A stretch of DNA of 64,000 nucleotides from Citrus sinensis (GCF_022201045.2 NC_068563.1:496001-560000); one strand, 5' to 3'. Counted from the first letter of the stretch, positions 51,466-64,000 are shown. Numbers and translations are program-made. The notes: generated by a model not told the origin, from the letters alone.

Positions 51466-51837
51466 TAGTCTATGGGGTTATGGGGGGCTTTTCGCTCTTT
51501 CGGAATTAATAGTTTAAGAGAGCATAGAGGGCTTTTGAACGAAAACGGACTTAAACTTTCATCGCTACAACTTCACAAGCAGTTCACTTGCTTATTCTTA
51601 CAAATATAGTTGCAAAGACATTTATGCCCTTATATAGAAACAGATTGGGCTCAAACTGGATTCGGCCACTGGCCCAAACTCCTGCACCACAGTTTGAAGT
51701 TTTTAGCCACCGGCTAGCTGTAAATTGTAAAAGCATCAGGCACGGTTCTTCCTCTTCATTTCCATTACTTTCCGTTCAATTCTCCTTCACTTCCCTGAGA
51801 AAAAAAAATAATAATAAAACACAAAGAAACTCTCCTC
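51466..51837. promoter_or_regulatory. Divergent promoter region, MINIYO and SKIP23-like F-box
   Basis: Only 372 bp separate the two start codons on opposite strands. No clear TATA box is present for either gene, which fits a compact TATA-less bidirectional promoter. Activity is inferred from geometry. Confidence 0.5.
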
Positions 51838-53196
51838 ATGGCAGACTGGTCGCAGCTCCCGACAGACCTCCTAGGCCTAATTGCCAAACGCCTGGACACC
51901 TCCTTCGACCTCTTCCGCTTCCGCCACGTATGCACCACGTGGCGCTCCTCCGTTACACCAACACGCCGCCGTTTCCCTGGTCGATTCCCGCTCCTCCCGA
52001 ACGAAAACAACAGTAAGAATTTCTTCAGCTCCTCGTTCGGTTTCTCCCTTTCGAAACGCACAGTTTTCGTCATCCGATCGCCGCACAACGCGACGAGCTG
52101 GCTGATCAAAGTGAAAGAAGACGAATCTAATAGAAAGCACTTGCTGAATCCACTGAAACGACACCGTTTCGATTTTGCTAAGGTATTGGACATCCAAAAT
52201 CTCAGCTTGCTGGAAATTGGACATGAATATGTGCTGAATTACATAAATTACCCTCCGAATTCATTAAATGATGCTTGTACTTTATACATGGAGAAGCTAA
52301 TTTTGATGCATTTAGATCAAAAAAGTGATCTTGGTGGATTTGTGTTGCTTACTATACACGTGTCTGGTAAATTAGCTATATACACGAGTGAAAACAAAGA
52401 TTGGGTTATATTAGAACAGATGCCCTCACCGTATGATGACGTGATATTATTCAAAGGCAAATTTTACGCTGTTGATAATACAGGGAGGATTGTTTATGTT
52501 GATCATTCTTGTTTTGATGTGAATTTGGTTGCAAATCCTGTGTTTGGTGGCGACAAGAAGTATTTGGTTCAGTGTAAGGGTGATTTATTGTTGGTTGATA
52601 TGTATTTGAGCATTGATGCCACAGTGGATTCGAGTTTCTCGAATGAATATTTTGAGCATGAGCCGCAACTTGCTTATTGTATGAGTGAGAGGACAGTGAT
52701 GTTTAAGGTTTTTAGGTTGGATTGGAAGCAGAAGGAGTGGATTGAGGTGAAGAATTTGAGGGATCATGTGTTGTTTTTGGGCGAAGATTGTGTATTTTCA
52801 ACATCTGCTGATGATCTTGGTGTGAGTAAAGGGAATTGCATTCTTTTTGTGGATAATCTCTTTTATTTGAGTGGTGAAGGTGATGGCAGTGATTGCGGTC
52901 ATGGTGTGGGCGTCTTTGATTTAGAAAGTGGGTGTATTAAGCCATTAGAGAATTACCCCGAGCTCTCCAAGCTGTTTTGGCCGCCTCCTGCTTGGTTCAC
53001 TCCGACAGTGTTGGAAGTAAGTGTTATCTTTTTGTTATGGTTCTTTGTGAATTGTTTTAGGTATATGTTGTTCAGGAACAACTGTGTGCATTGTTATTAT
53101 ATTTTTTTTTTCTTCAAATTAAAGCTCCGCTTCATTTTCTAATCTGTACATAATATCATCTCAAATATGACAATTTGGTGATTGCAACAGGTGTAA
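51838..53196 (+). CDS. F-box protein SKIP23-like (DUF295)
   Basis: Predicted SCF ubiquitin-ligase adaptor; substrate unknown. Exon 1 (51838-53016) encodes 393 aa and exon 2 begins at 53191 with GTG TAA, giving 394 aa; the intron (GTAAGT...CAACAG) removes all but the last codon and the stop. The F-box is at residues 3-45 (DWSQLPTDLLGLIAKRLDT, VCTTWRSSV). The DUF295 hallmark GNCILFVDNLFY and GVFDLESGCIKPLE lies near the C-terminus, followed by the typical WPPPAWFTP. Length is normal for SKIP23-type proteins. If the intron is kept, the frame runs on to 53142 and adds 40 hydrophobic residues (434 aa), which I think less likely as the main product. Confidence 0.88.
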
Positions 53197-53908
53197 ATCA
53201 CATCAAGCAACTGCCCTAACAAAATAAAAATGCTGTTTTTCCTGCTTCTTGGCCTTCCTACATAGCCTCAACTGATCTAGGACACATGTATTTTCAGTTC
53301 AGTGACATTTCAGGATTGGAAATCAGTGCTTGCAGAGATCTTGCATCTCAATTGGGATGACTAGACTTTGATGATGAAGCAACTGAGTAGTGAACTATAA
53401 GACGTTTGGTTTCAGTATGGAGTATTTACATCAGTGAATGATCACTGTCCACGTCTGTGGATATTGTGTTCTATTTCTGCATGGTAATATCTCTAACCAG
53501 TTCGAACTCATCAGCTAATTCTGCTGGACTGGTGATTGCTAGAGTGCTTTGTAGTGTTTTATCTCTCGCTTTGAGCAAGGCTCCCAGAATTTAGTCCTTA
53601 TTCTAGTTCTCTTTTCTTTTATCTTTCTGAGTTTCTGAAACTCAAATGTCAGATTTGTACAGAACTGGAAGTCTGGAACTTAGGCTGTAAATAATGTTCA
53701 ATTTTTCGTAAGTTACTCACTATTGGTCTGCTGCTGCAGAGAAAACTTTGTTTTTTCAGTGTGATTTTGTGTATTCTCAAAGCATAGTTGTGCATGTTCT
53801 CTTTTGATGATCATGAACTGTGTTGAGCAAGGAAAAACGGTTGGGCGAAGCTAAAAAACTGGTATAATGTAATACTTGACTTGAAATGAGAAATTTAAGT
53901 ACTGATTC
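53197..53908. other. Probable 3' UTR of F-box gene and intergenic
   Basis: No coding frame. The first few hundred bases may be the 3' untranslated region of the SKIP23-like transcript. Confidence 0.4.
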
Positions 53909-54140
53909 GTCTTGAGGTTGAAGCTTATTAGCTTAAAAATTACAGTATTAAAATATTCAAAAAATATTAGTTATTGTAATATAAAAATGAAATTAATTTA
54001 ATCTCACACTTATATAATGTTACAGTTATATTTTATAATATTTTTATTATTTTTATTAAAATTATTATTAAAAATTATATTTAGTTTATTTTATTAATTT
54101 TTTATTTATAATTATAAATTTATAATTTTTTTTTAACACA
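53909..54140 (+). mobile_element. AT-rich MITE family, copy F
   Basis: Begins 'gtcttgaggttgaagcttat' and carries the shared blocks 'agcttaaaaattacagtatta', 'attaaaattattattaaaaatta' and 'tttttatttataattata'. The right end is eroded. Confidence 0.6.
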
Positions 54141-54597
54141 TCAGCTGTGATCTAAAATCTGCGTCATCTCAATAAAAAGGGGCGTTAATCTGCAGCTATA
54201 AGGGTAGATCTAAGCATTAACCTAATCAAATAAGCATGTCCCACATTGCCGACACAAGACATCAAATTTCCTTCTCCTTGTCTTCTGGTTGATAGCAAGA
54301 ATAATTAACTTGTCGTACGCTTGTAACTATGTAAAAGCGTCTTGTCAAACGTTTAGAAGAGATTAAAGAGAAAATTTTCACCGACATTAGATAATATAAT
54401 AACATAAGCATAATCTACAGTCCGTAACTACCACCAGACAAAAAACCATGACCAAAACATTCTTAACATGATATTCCTACTGCTAAACAATATACATGAT
54501 TCGTTAGTCAAATTGTATTTCCAGCATATGATCATAACCCTACTGAACATCTGTGCAACTTCTTTGATGTTGTAAGAGAATGCTGCATCAGTTCTCG
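54141..54597. other. Intergenic, 3' flank of RopGEF gene
   Basis: The part next to 54597 is presumably the RopGEF 3' untranslated region. Nothing else recognised. Confidence 0.4.
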
Positions 54598-57341
54598 TCA
54601 ATCTCGCTCTGGAGCATCTCCAGAAACTCTTCTCGAACTAAGGTTTCCAGCATATGACCATACCCTCTCAAATTCAGCTGGACATGGCTTTTCCAACTTC
54701 CTGGGGGGTGCCTCCTTAAGACTGCTCCTCTTCTGAGCAGTTGGCACCCTTCCTGGACTTCCACCCACAGGAGTTGATGAACAGAAAGTTGGAGTCCCAA
54801 ATGGAGAGGCATAAGGAGTGTGCTGGATTGAGAAGGGGCTGGGAGACATGCGCTTCTGTATAGGAAGGCCACTCAAACCTCCTCTGCTGAATAGAGAGAT
54901 TGATTCAGCCGCAGCACACCTCTTGGTTGCATCATCAACGAAAAGCACATCGTCTATTCTTGCCATGATATTGAAGGCCAAGCTCTCCATCACCCTTGAG
55001 TAGCTCTCAAGTATTGACTGCCCTACATCCTTTAAAAAAAAAAGGGCAGTAAGAAGGCAAGTGGCAAAATTGCCAAGTTATAAAAATAATGCCTAATACT
55101 CTCAAACCCGTAACGTCACTGAACTCTAGATGCATGACATAGCAGCAACTACAGAACTCCACTAGCACTTGGAGTCAATGTTATAACTCAATTTGTGCTC
55201 TTCATAAACATTTATAGTTACAACTTTTGTTGCATGCACAGGTCTCAAATGCTGATATTATGGAGATCTAAGGTGGTGAAGTTGCCCAAGTTTGTCTCAG
55301 TTCTAACATTCTAAGAAATTTCTAACTTTTCATGAACAAACATTCTCCATAAATAGATTGTTATTTGACAGTATTACATGTTATAAATAGTAAGAGTCAG
55401 TTATATGTAATATGCAAAAGGACTGGGCTAATACCTTGTTGTACTGAATCTTGTTCATATCCAATGCAGTCTGTGGGAGGCCAGGAAATCGAAGCCTTAG
55501 GCTGTGCAATAGAGTCTCGGCTCGATGGGCCAGAGAATGATTCTTTTCAGAGTCGGCAACAAGGCCCTTGACTTTGCCACCCCATGACGAGTGCCTAGAT
55601 TTCGAGTGACTTAAATGTTTTCTCTGATCTTTCTGCTTCCATACATGCACTGCTGCCTCAATTCTGTTAGCTACTTCCAAAGTGTGATGCTCTGATGACA
55701 AGTCGAGGCAATCAAGAAGACACTCAGGCGAGAACTGATCAGCAGTTATGTAGCGATAGATGATATCACCAAGACAAGCTTTTCCATTCTGATAGCAGTT
55801 CAATTAACAAAAAGAAAATGTTAAAACTAATCCACTTAATGGAAACATTGAGTTCAGCATATGTAAGGTGATTCAAAGCAGATGCTGAAACCAGTGTCAT
55901 GCTTGAATCATGTTGTAAACAGACTAACACAGAAAGCAATACCTTGGGCAAGGTTTCCAAGTATGCAGCTGGTATCTCCATCTCTGCAAGCACACTACTA
56001 TTAATTGCCATGGCCGCCTTAAGTATCTGATTTGTGCAATCCCTACATTGCTGCAATTTTTTCCTTACGTCCTCAGACAACCCATTTTGGGGCACTTTCG
56101 GACATGGCAACCACCACTTCTCTTCATGCCTAACAGATGGTCTTCCACTTGGAACCATTGATGAAAATGCATCACGGTCACCTCCATCACCCACAACAAT
56201 CCCTCTATCAACATACCAAAACTCCGTCTCACAAAATCCATCAAGCATACCAATCAACATAGCATCAAGCTTCTTGAGCGCGGGTAGATTCATGTATAAA
56301 TCAGACCGTGGCCTTGTTGCCATTACTTCATACGTACCCCCACCTGGAAATTGCTGTATGGACGGTACAAGCTCAACAATCGAATCACTAACACACAATA
56401 GCCACTGCATTTCTCTACGCCACATTGCCTTCTTTTGGGGTGCTAATGGCTCTAATCTCCACAGCTCGCCAAACACAGTCGCTGAATGTCTCGGAACAAA
56501 ATATATATTAGAAATTTAGAAAAAAAAAATACTTGTACATATTTAACAGAATGTTTAAGCAGAAGCACGACAGCTACCAACATACCCCAAGACTTGGATA
56601 CGTTGACTGAAAATTGACCCTAACCTGAGAGATTTGTGATTGCGTTTGAGATTGCAAGTGCAGTACAAACTCCTTTACCACCACCGGACATATCTTCTCC
56701 TAAAAGAAGCTTGGCAAATCTTTCTTTCATCATCTCAACTTCTGGAAAAACATCGATGCATTAATTAGTTAATTAACAAATATTATCAATGCTTAAATAA
56801 CATATCACATACTGAGATCTCCAATTATTTCGCATTTGATAATTTAGTAAAGAAAAAAGAAATAACAGACTAAAAATAATTGAAATTAACACATAAATAC
56901 TAAAAGGCGTCAATGTGAGATCTATAAAAAAAAAGTAACAAAAGAAAAATATTTTTTCTTGACGTTTCTTTCCCTCACCTTCTCGGCAACCAAACAGAGC
57001 CTTAGTATACACTCATCTCTAAATAAAATTAATAACTAAAATGAAAAGAAAAAATTACCGGACAAGTCAGTGTCAGATTTTTCCGGCTTCTCATCCCAAA
57101 CAACAACATCTTTCCCGCCAATAACAGGTACCATAACCGGCACCGGAAAGCCGAATCCTCTGGCGACCGGTCGCGGGGATGACGTCATCGAACTCGAAGC
57201 GCCTTCAGCGTCGAATCTCCTACCCGAGAAACTACTACTACTACAACTCTCAGACTCACTGACATCAGCGCTCAAAGAGTAGCTTCCACACCTCTCGCTC
57301 TGCTGATCAGAAACGTCGTCGTCCGACGACACGCTCCCCAT
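54598..57341 (-). CDS. ROPGEF1: Rop guanine nucleotide exchange factor (PRONE)
   Basis: Activates plant Rho GTPases (ROPs) at the plasma membrane by GDP release, acting in polar growth and receptor-kinase signalling. Five minus-strand exons (57341-57059, 56741-56625, 56481-55943, 55788-55435, 55029-54598) join in frame to 574 aa. The N-terminus is Ser-rich ([16 protein letters not shown]) and ends [20 protein letters not shown]. The PRONE domain runs from about residue 95 to 460: [80 protein letters not shown] and [18 protein letters not shown]. The variable C-terminus, rich in Ser/Pro, is the usual autoregulatory, kinase-binding tail. The start is the ATG at 57341, matching the MGSVSSDD N-terminus of relatives, not an in-frame upstream non-ATG codon. 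Next to MINIYO, as in Arabidopsis, which supports the ROPGEF1 assignment. Confidence 0.93.
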
Positions 57342-59688
57342 TTTGCCTTGGCAAAGATCGGACGGCTGACAAAATATCAAAAGATCAAAAGATCTCAGTC
57401 GCGGCTAATGCTGAGCATTTCCAGATGAGAAGGATAAAGAAGAAAGCAGAGTACAAACTAAAGCAAATGAAGTGTGCTGATTGATTAGTTCACTTCATTG
57501 ACATTGTTCGCTTTTTTGTTTTTCTTCTCTTTGTTTATGTAGTGAGTGATCCGTTTGTTTTTATTTTCCTTTTTTTTTTTCCTTTTTTTTTTTTTTTAGA
57601 TTAAAAAAAAAAAAGAAATTGCTGCGGCCTTTGCCTGCTGCTGTCTGTTGTGTGGTACTGATGATAGCGAGGAAGGAAGGTGTGGAAGCAAAAGCAAAAG
57701 CACAAGCAGACGGGTTTAGCACTCGACACGGCCCTTTTTTGTGGGGTCCGGTCTCGGGCAGCTAATTTTCTTATGATTTTCCATAATATAATTTTATATA
57801 ATAATTACTGTATTCTGTTAAGAAACTGAGAGGAGTAATACTAAAATAATTTGGCCTGGAGGATTAAAAGTGGTCCAAGAGCATGTGGTATTTAACGGCC
57901 GTTGATTTTGGAGGGTTTTTAGAGGGAATGGCGCGTGAAAGAGACGTGAAAGCGGGCTATCTCGCTGTGGCGGCAGGAAAATCGGAAGCGGGAAACCCCA
58001 GTTTAGGAGCCGTGGTCTCGAATCTCTAAGCGTTCGATTGAATTATGGATTAGTGAGTCAAAATGGAATATTACCATAATTAATACCTCTTTTTCAGTGC
58101 GAGAGTCATTAAATTCGTAATTTTAAAAATTGATTGAAACTATGAGAATTGAGATTACTCAGGCGGGCCAGTATCCGCTGGTTTTCCGTTCATTGAGTTG
58201 AGAGTGATACGCAAATAAACAGACGGTCAAGATCTTGTTAAGGATAGCATCTTTTAGCGGCCAAAAGTCTGACATAGTGTGGAGAAGAAGCATACGGTGT
58301 CGGATATGATTACATTACGTGCACCATCCACCATAACAATGATGTGTAGGTCTCAGAAGAACACGCGGAAATGTTTTTATTGTGTAATCCCAAAAGAGCT
58401 CAACTAAACACGTGGCTGTTTCTTATTCGTGCGACCTCTTCGAGACGGATTTCACTTGCGTCATAAAAATCATTGGATCAGATGGTGGTGTGTGAACGGC
58501 CTTGATAATTTTAAAAAAGAAACCATTTAATGGCAATCAATTTAAATCACAGCCGTCAAAGTAGGTCCCACGTGTGCATGATTGGTCGATAAAAGCGAGC
58601 ATTATATTTTTACGATACGAGTGAGGACCACCGTAGAGTTTCGTGCACGTGATTAACCTATCAGTCATTGGACACTCTAGGTCGGCTGTTTCGGTACGCT
58701 ATGCGGGTAAAGCCTATAAAATAGCTGTTAGTAATGGACTGTTTGGTTTAACTTCAGTAAACGACACAAAGCTGCAGTGATATTAGCGTAACGACAAACA
58801 TGGCTTTATTTTTACGAGTTGATAGATAAGGCAAATGTGGACCCTTGATCTGAGTTTGACCATCGGGGATTGAAGATTTATTAACAATTAATTTTGTCTG
58901 ACTTTGTAACATGGAGTTTAATGAGACTACTGGTTGTGAAGGAAATTTAAATTAGTGTAATAATTGAGAATCCCACCAGCATTTACGGGATTTTTTTAAG
59001 CATTTATATTGTTAAGTTGATTCAAATGCACTTGGCCGACGATCATCAAGCTTCTTGTGCTAGGAGTGATTTTACGATCTGCTAATGGTCAATAATTAAC
59101 ATGTACTTTCGGAAAACAATAATAATTAACATGTAATTTCAAAATTAACCTGAAGTGAGTTGTATGTGTTTTCTTTTACCATTTTTTTCTCCTCGGTCTA
59201 AAATGGAAATCTACTCTAAATCATTTAGAGAAATTTAATTTTACCCTCGCATGCCACTTCAAAAACTTGGACTCTTTTTTATCGAGTTACGGAAAATATA
59301 GTAAAATTTTAATAAATTAATAGTTTTGAAACTATAAAAAATCTATTAATTTAGTAAATATTAATAATATAAAAATAATATCACGTTCATAATATGAATT
59401 TTTATGAAATATGGAGGTAGTATTATTAGAGTAGTGATTATGTTAAGTTGTATATTACGATTCTAATTTTGAGTGAAGTTCAAATTATTAAAAGTGCATG
59501 GAAAACGATAAAGAGGAAGAAGTTGAAAACGATCATTCTGTTATAAATTCTGGCTTGTGAAAAGAAGCACTTAAAGTAATAGTAACATTGAAGGTCAGTT
59601 TGGGATTATTTTTAAAATTTTAAAAGATAATTTTAGTATTTGGTAAAAAAAAATCAAAATCACGTTTGTCAAAATCAATTCCTCCTAA
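57342..59688. other. Intergenic, RopGEF upstream region
   Basis: T-rich tracts near 57569-57598 and a purine-rich stretch near 57670-57710. The rest is unique-looking with TATAAAATA at about 58735 but no gene after it. No coding region supported. Confidence 0.45.
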
Positions 59689-60567
59689 TAGGGATGGTAA
59701 TGGGAAGGGGAGGGGAGGGGATCGACATCCCCGATATTGTTCATATATCCACATCTCCTCCCGTCCCCATCATAATTACTTGAGGGGATCCCTGTCCCCT
59801 CTCCGAATAATAAGAGGGGATCCCGAGGGGTCCCTGGTCCCCAAATAACTGATACGTTTTTAATTTTTTAACTTAATTTAATTACATTAAAATAAAAATT
59901 TAAACAAAAATAAGGTTTGATAATATATCTTACACTAACATTAATCCCACTACAAAAATCACATTACAAAATACAAATCATCATAATAATTATCTTCATC
60001 AATCTTCATAATCCTATAATACAAATAAATTACTTTTATATCAATAATGAAATAAATGAAATGGGTATAAATACTTAAATTAATATTTTTAATAAAAACA
60101 TTTACTCTTGCACATCGTGCTCCTTCTGTTTTTCCTCAAGGAATGTGACAAATTAAAAGATAGTATCAGATCTCAAATCTAAAATAATAAAAATAATATA
60201 AGCAATATAACTCATAATCTAAAATAAGGTATGGTCGAATAGTAATTTAACACTACAACTTGTTAAGTAAGCTTGAAATTTTTATAACAAATTTGTAGAA
60301 ATATTTTGATATTTATTATTTATACTAATATTTAATATTTTATAATTTAAATTTCATTATTCATTTATTAATAATTCTAAAAAATAAAATCAAAATTAAA
60401 AGTTAATACAAGGAAATGGGGAAATGGGTAGGGGATGTGGATGAGGATTCCACCTCATCCTCCTCCCTTTTCCGAATAAAAAATTGGGTATAAAATTGTC
60501 CGCATACCCTCTCCGAATAGGAAAAATCCCCAAGGGTTCGTCCCCGTGGAGATTTTTGCCATCCCTA
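59689..60567. mobile_element. hAT-type non-autonomous element
   Basis: TIRs TAGGGATGGTAATGGG on the left and TAGGGATGGCAAAAATC on the right (reverse complement), followed by G/C-rich sub-terminal blocks of the plant hAT style. 8-bp duplications cctcctaa (59681-59688) and cctcctac (60568-60575), one mismatch. The 879-bp body is AT-rich and non-coding. Confidence 0.85.
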
Positions 60568-62525
60568 CCTCCTACAGCTGATTTTGAAAAACATGAAATG
60601 AGTAGCTTTTAAATTATGATTTTAAGAATCAATTTTATCCTTTAATATAATTCCATAAATATACTTAAAATTATTACCTAAAACCAAAATTATCCTTATT
60701 CAAATTGGAAACAAAATCAATATTTTAATAAGTTTTTGTTATAATTGATCAATATAAAATTGTTGGTCGAATTATTATTAAATTTGTTTCACTATATTAT
60801 AAATTCAATTATCAATTATTTTAAGATAAAAAATTTAAAAATTAAAATCAATATACTATAGATTTTATGTTTAGTTAAAATTATTATAATACACAATTAA
60901 AAATATTGTATGTACATGTTTTTATATGTATAAGTAAATTTTATCCTACATTATGTACATTTTACTCATTAGTCTTCTCTCAGCGGTTTAACAGTTTAAT
61001 TGATCAAACGTCCATAACTGCTTTCAAAACTCGCAGTACTTCTAAAAATAAAATTTACCAAACACTTAACTAATTCTCTTCACAGCTGATTATTTATACA
61101 ACACAACTAATAGCAATTATTTTAAAAGTTACAACATTCTTAAACTGGCCCTAAGTACTAAGAACATCTTACAAAAAAAATTAAAATGAAAATTTACTTT
61201 TCATTTAAAGAGTTACATCGACAATAAAGTTCTAAAAAACTCTTCAAATAAGTTTGTTTAAATAAAATTGTCATATCCTTTCTTTAATATTGAAGAGCGA
61301 TTTCTCCATTTTCAAATAATATTATATTATTTTGTCATCATCATTGTTGAAAAGAGAGAAGTAATACAACCATATTATTGAAAAAAATAGAGTAATTAAA
61401 TTTAATGAGAGAAAATTTTGATTAAAATAATATAAATTATTTTTATTTGAAGAATTTTTTGAGATAGAATTTATTTGTACTCTTCTATTTGTCACATAGA
61501 TAAATAGATAACCATTTAAATAGTAAAATTAGATGAATCATTTGGTAATGCTCGGAGAATTATGTGCTTATTGTACAATTCTCAAGTCCTTAATTCAAGT
61601 TGGATTGAGGTTTGATTTGTGATTCCGTTTATCTTCTTCAAAAATATTGGCATTAAGCTGAATTGTTGTAAGGCCCCTAAGATCGCTTAGTGATCTTTAA
61701 TCTCCCTCTTTTTTGCTAGACTGAGGCCAACACAAATGATTTAGGAGGGTAATCTAGCTTTTTTATTGTTGTTATGTGTGTTAATTACTTAATTGTGGTT
61801 ATTTGGATGTTTTTTCGTGGTGTCTTTGTTAATCTTTTAGGATTTTTTGTTCTAATTTTACGTTGAGCCTCAAAATATTCTTTAGTGTTTTCTTATTTTT
61901 TAGCCTAGTGAAGATTTTCTTTACTTTCTCTCTCTCTCTCTCTCTTTCCTAGCAAACGTCATTACTATTTTAAAATATTATCTTTTCAAATTATGCTGTG
62001 TACTTTTATGAAATATTATTTATAGTAATTAAAGTTAATCATTATTATTTATTAATGTAAGTGTTACTGTTACTCTCCAAACTAACATATGACTCATGGG
62101 TTCATTGTGGAAGTTTAGTATTTTTTTTCAATTTGAATTAAGGTAATATTTGTTTTTTTTAAATGTGAGTGGAGTGGACGTTCTTTTAGATGAAATTTAG
62201 ACGAATTTCATAAAAATTGATATAAATTAATTTTAATAATAATATAATTTATAAATATTAGTTATAATTTTATATAATATGAGTTGTACTCGGAAATAAT
62301 AATATCATATAATAAAAAAAAAAATTAGCTGCGTTTAACCGATATATTGACGTATGTTTAAATTAATTTAAAAAAGAAAGTAAATAAAAATTCGGCATTT
62401 TTTTTTTTAATCTTTGTAACCTAAACGCCGAAACTGACTTGAGCAATTTCCTTTTCCTCGACGAAATCGAACCCGCAAACACTTTCTGATTATTGAAATC
62501 TCGATCGATCAATAATTGATCGAAG
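60568..62525. other. Intergenic upstream of CCDC124-like gene
   Basis: AT-rich, with a (CT)n run near 61927-61945. The last 100-150 bp is likely the promoter and leader of the following gene. Nothing else recognised. Confidence 0.4.
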
Positions 62526-64000
62526 ATGCCGAAGAAGATGGGAGTGAACAGCAAAGCCGAGGAGGCGCGTGCTCGCAAGAGCGCAACGGAATCGGAACGA
62601 AAGGAGCGCGAGGCGAGGGAGAAGGAGGAACAGTACTGGCGCGAAGCCGAGGGAGCAAAGTCACGCGCCGCGAAGAAACGCGAGGAGGAAGCCGAGAAGC
62701 GAGCCGAAGCCGCCGCGAAGAAAGCGGAGGCGCGGCGCCTGGCGGAGTTGGAGGAGAAAGAGCTCGAAAAGGCTATGAAAAAGCCGGACAAGAAAGCGAA
62801 CAGGGTTTCGATTCCGGTACCGAAGGTGACGGAGGCTGATCTGCGGAAGAGGCGCGAGCAGGAGCAGGCGGAGTTGGGGAAGAAGGCGGAGGAGGCGAAA
62901 AAGAAGCACAGCAGGACGGCGGAGGAGGAGGAGTATGAGCGGATGGTTTTGGTGACGAATACGAATCGTGATGAGTCGATTATCGAGGCCAGGAGCGTTG
63001 AGGAGGCTTTAGATAAGATGAAGGTGGCGGATAACTTGCCGGTCGATAGGCATCCAGAACGACGGCTGAAGGCGTCCTTTAAGGTGGGTACTATAAAAAA
63101 ATTGTTTTTTTTTAAGTCTTGATTTGTTAATTATTTATGAGCTAGCTTTTAGTTGCATTAGGAAAATGTTATAGGTTATTGTTTGATGATATTCATTCCA
63201 AACGAAAAATGTGAACAAATATATTAAACTCTGTTGGAAGGTTCAGTTGTTTAGTTTAAATGAATTCGTAAGCTGCAAATTTTAAATCCATGTGGCCTGT
63301 AATCCTTGCAATTAGAAGATTAGCAACAATATAGTTTATGTTACAAGCTATGGCTTAACTACACAATGCCTAGTTTTTACATTTGGAAGGAACATGGATC
63401 ATTATTGCAGTACAAGTAGGTTGAAATTAAAGGGTGGTGTCACAGGACGGGGATGGATATGAATACTTCTTGAACAGATAATATATATTAGTTTTGCCCT
63501 TTTAGTTTAGGATGATAATGCAAGCCAAGTGTAGGAATTTGAATTTGGCACCTCAAATAAAATTTGCCAAGACTTACCTTATTCTGGAACTAGCGTGCTG
63601 CATAGCTGACATAGCCGTTCACTATCCCTTTGGGATATACTTCTTTGTTCTGGTTTTATTTGATATGTTTACTCATTTTTTCAGTTTTCCCCACTTTCTT
63701 CGTATAATCTCCCAGGAAGCTTTCATTTTTGTGACCACTTTTAGTTTGCCAATTTTCTGATGAATATTTGGGGTCAATCTCTGAAAAACCAAAATCCTGA
63801 ACTATATTTTCTTAACTGTTTATATAGTGTCCTCTTATTGTTTTCATCCAGTTACAACATAGTGACCAAGAAATCTCATTTTTGTTTTGATTTTGTGCCT
63901 ATGAACTTGTACAGGCTTTTGAAGAAGCTGAGCTCCCCAGGCTGAAGGAAGAGAAACCAGGTCTTACTCACAATCAATACAAGGACATGATATGGAAGCT
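62526..64000 (+). CDS. CCDC124 / Lso2-like coiled-coil protein, partial at window end
   Basis: CCDC124/Lso2 proteins bind the ribosome near the GTPase-associated centre and keep idle 80S ribosomes recoverable after stress; the plant role is inferred. Exon 1 (62526-63083) starts MPKKMGVNSKAEEARARKS and encodes 186 aa. It is a long charged coiled coil rich in Glu/Lys/Arg/Ala, then TAEEEEYERMVLVTNTNRDE and RHPERRLKASFK. Exon 2 begins at 63915 (after ACAG) with AFEEAELPRLKEEKPGLTHN and runs off the window, so the last residues are missing. Family proteins are about 210-230 aa, so little is lost. Exon 1 is unusually GC-rich for this window, which creates long false frames on the other strand and in frame 2. 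Confidence 0.9.

Noticed and set aside
62363-62791. 142-residue Ser/Ala-rich minus-strand frame
   Set aside because: Antisense shadow of the GC-rich first exon of the CCDC124-like gene.

Overview
The window is nuclear DNA of a dicot plant. The host genes have many short AT-rich introns with GT-AG borders, TATA boxes 65-135 bp upstream of start codons, long AT-rich intergenic stretches, and dense families of small DNA transposons. The protein families (class I chitinase, NAC, LOG, EXLA, MINIYO, RopGEF) read like Rutaceae/Citrus or a close rosid. The genus is an inference from general resemblance, not a proven assignment.

Layout. 0.4-1.6 kb (+): class I chitinase, 3 exons, 327 aa. 1.9-9.5 kb: a stack of insertions. 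A solo LTR (1888-9486) was split by a 5.8 kb hAT-type element (2146-7980), which holds a Mutator-type element (2899-5442), which holds a SINE (3998-4330). A second, TTF/ZMYM1-type hAT remnant (8366-9387) sits in the right part of the same LTR. Each layer has its own target-site duplication. 9.7-10.7 kb: a MITE with AT-triplet filler. 11.4-12.5 kb (-): NAC transcription factor, 282 aa. 13-22 kb: repeat-rich DNA without a recognisable gene, including a hAT element with a Mutator-type MITE nested in it. 22.2-23.5 kb (-): LOG5-like cytokinin-activating enzyme, 7 exons, 230 aa. 24-33 kb: MITEs, a decayed LINE ORF1 and no intact gene. 33.2-34.6 kb (-): expansin-like A, 261 aa. 36.3-44.3 kb: a diverged direct duplication, a broken and an intact F-box/DUF295 gene, and a truncated BSK-like kinase gene. 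44.7-51.5 kb (-): MINIYO/RPAP1, 10 exons, 1607 aa. 51.8-53.2 kb (+): a SKIP23-like F-box gene head-to-head with MINIYO. 54.6-57.3 kb (-): RopGEF1-like, 574 aa. 62.5-64.0 kb (+): a CCDC124/Lso2-like ribosome-associated protein, cut by the window edge.

The genes do not form a pathway. The right half preserves a conserved block: as I recall the Arabidopsis loci, EXLA2 (At4g38400), ROPGEF1 (At4g38430) and IYO (At4g38440) are close neighbours there in the same order of types, while here F-box and kinase genes and transposons lie between them. I found no clearly new molecular system. The most noteworthy items are the multi-layer transposon stack, the SINE with three successive near-perfect hairpins, a repeat family present in six copies, a GC-AG intron in the expansin gene, and an intron that splits the last sense codon and stop from the rest of the SKIP23-like gene. 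All exon joins were worked out by eye from splice signals, frame and family similarity.
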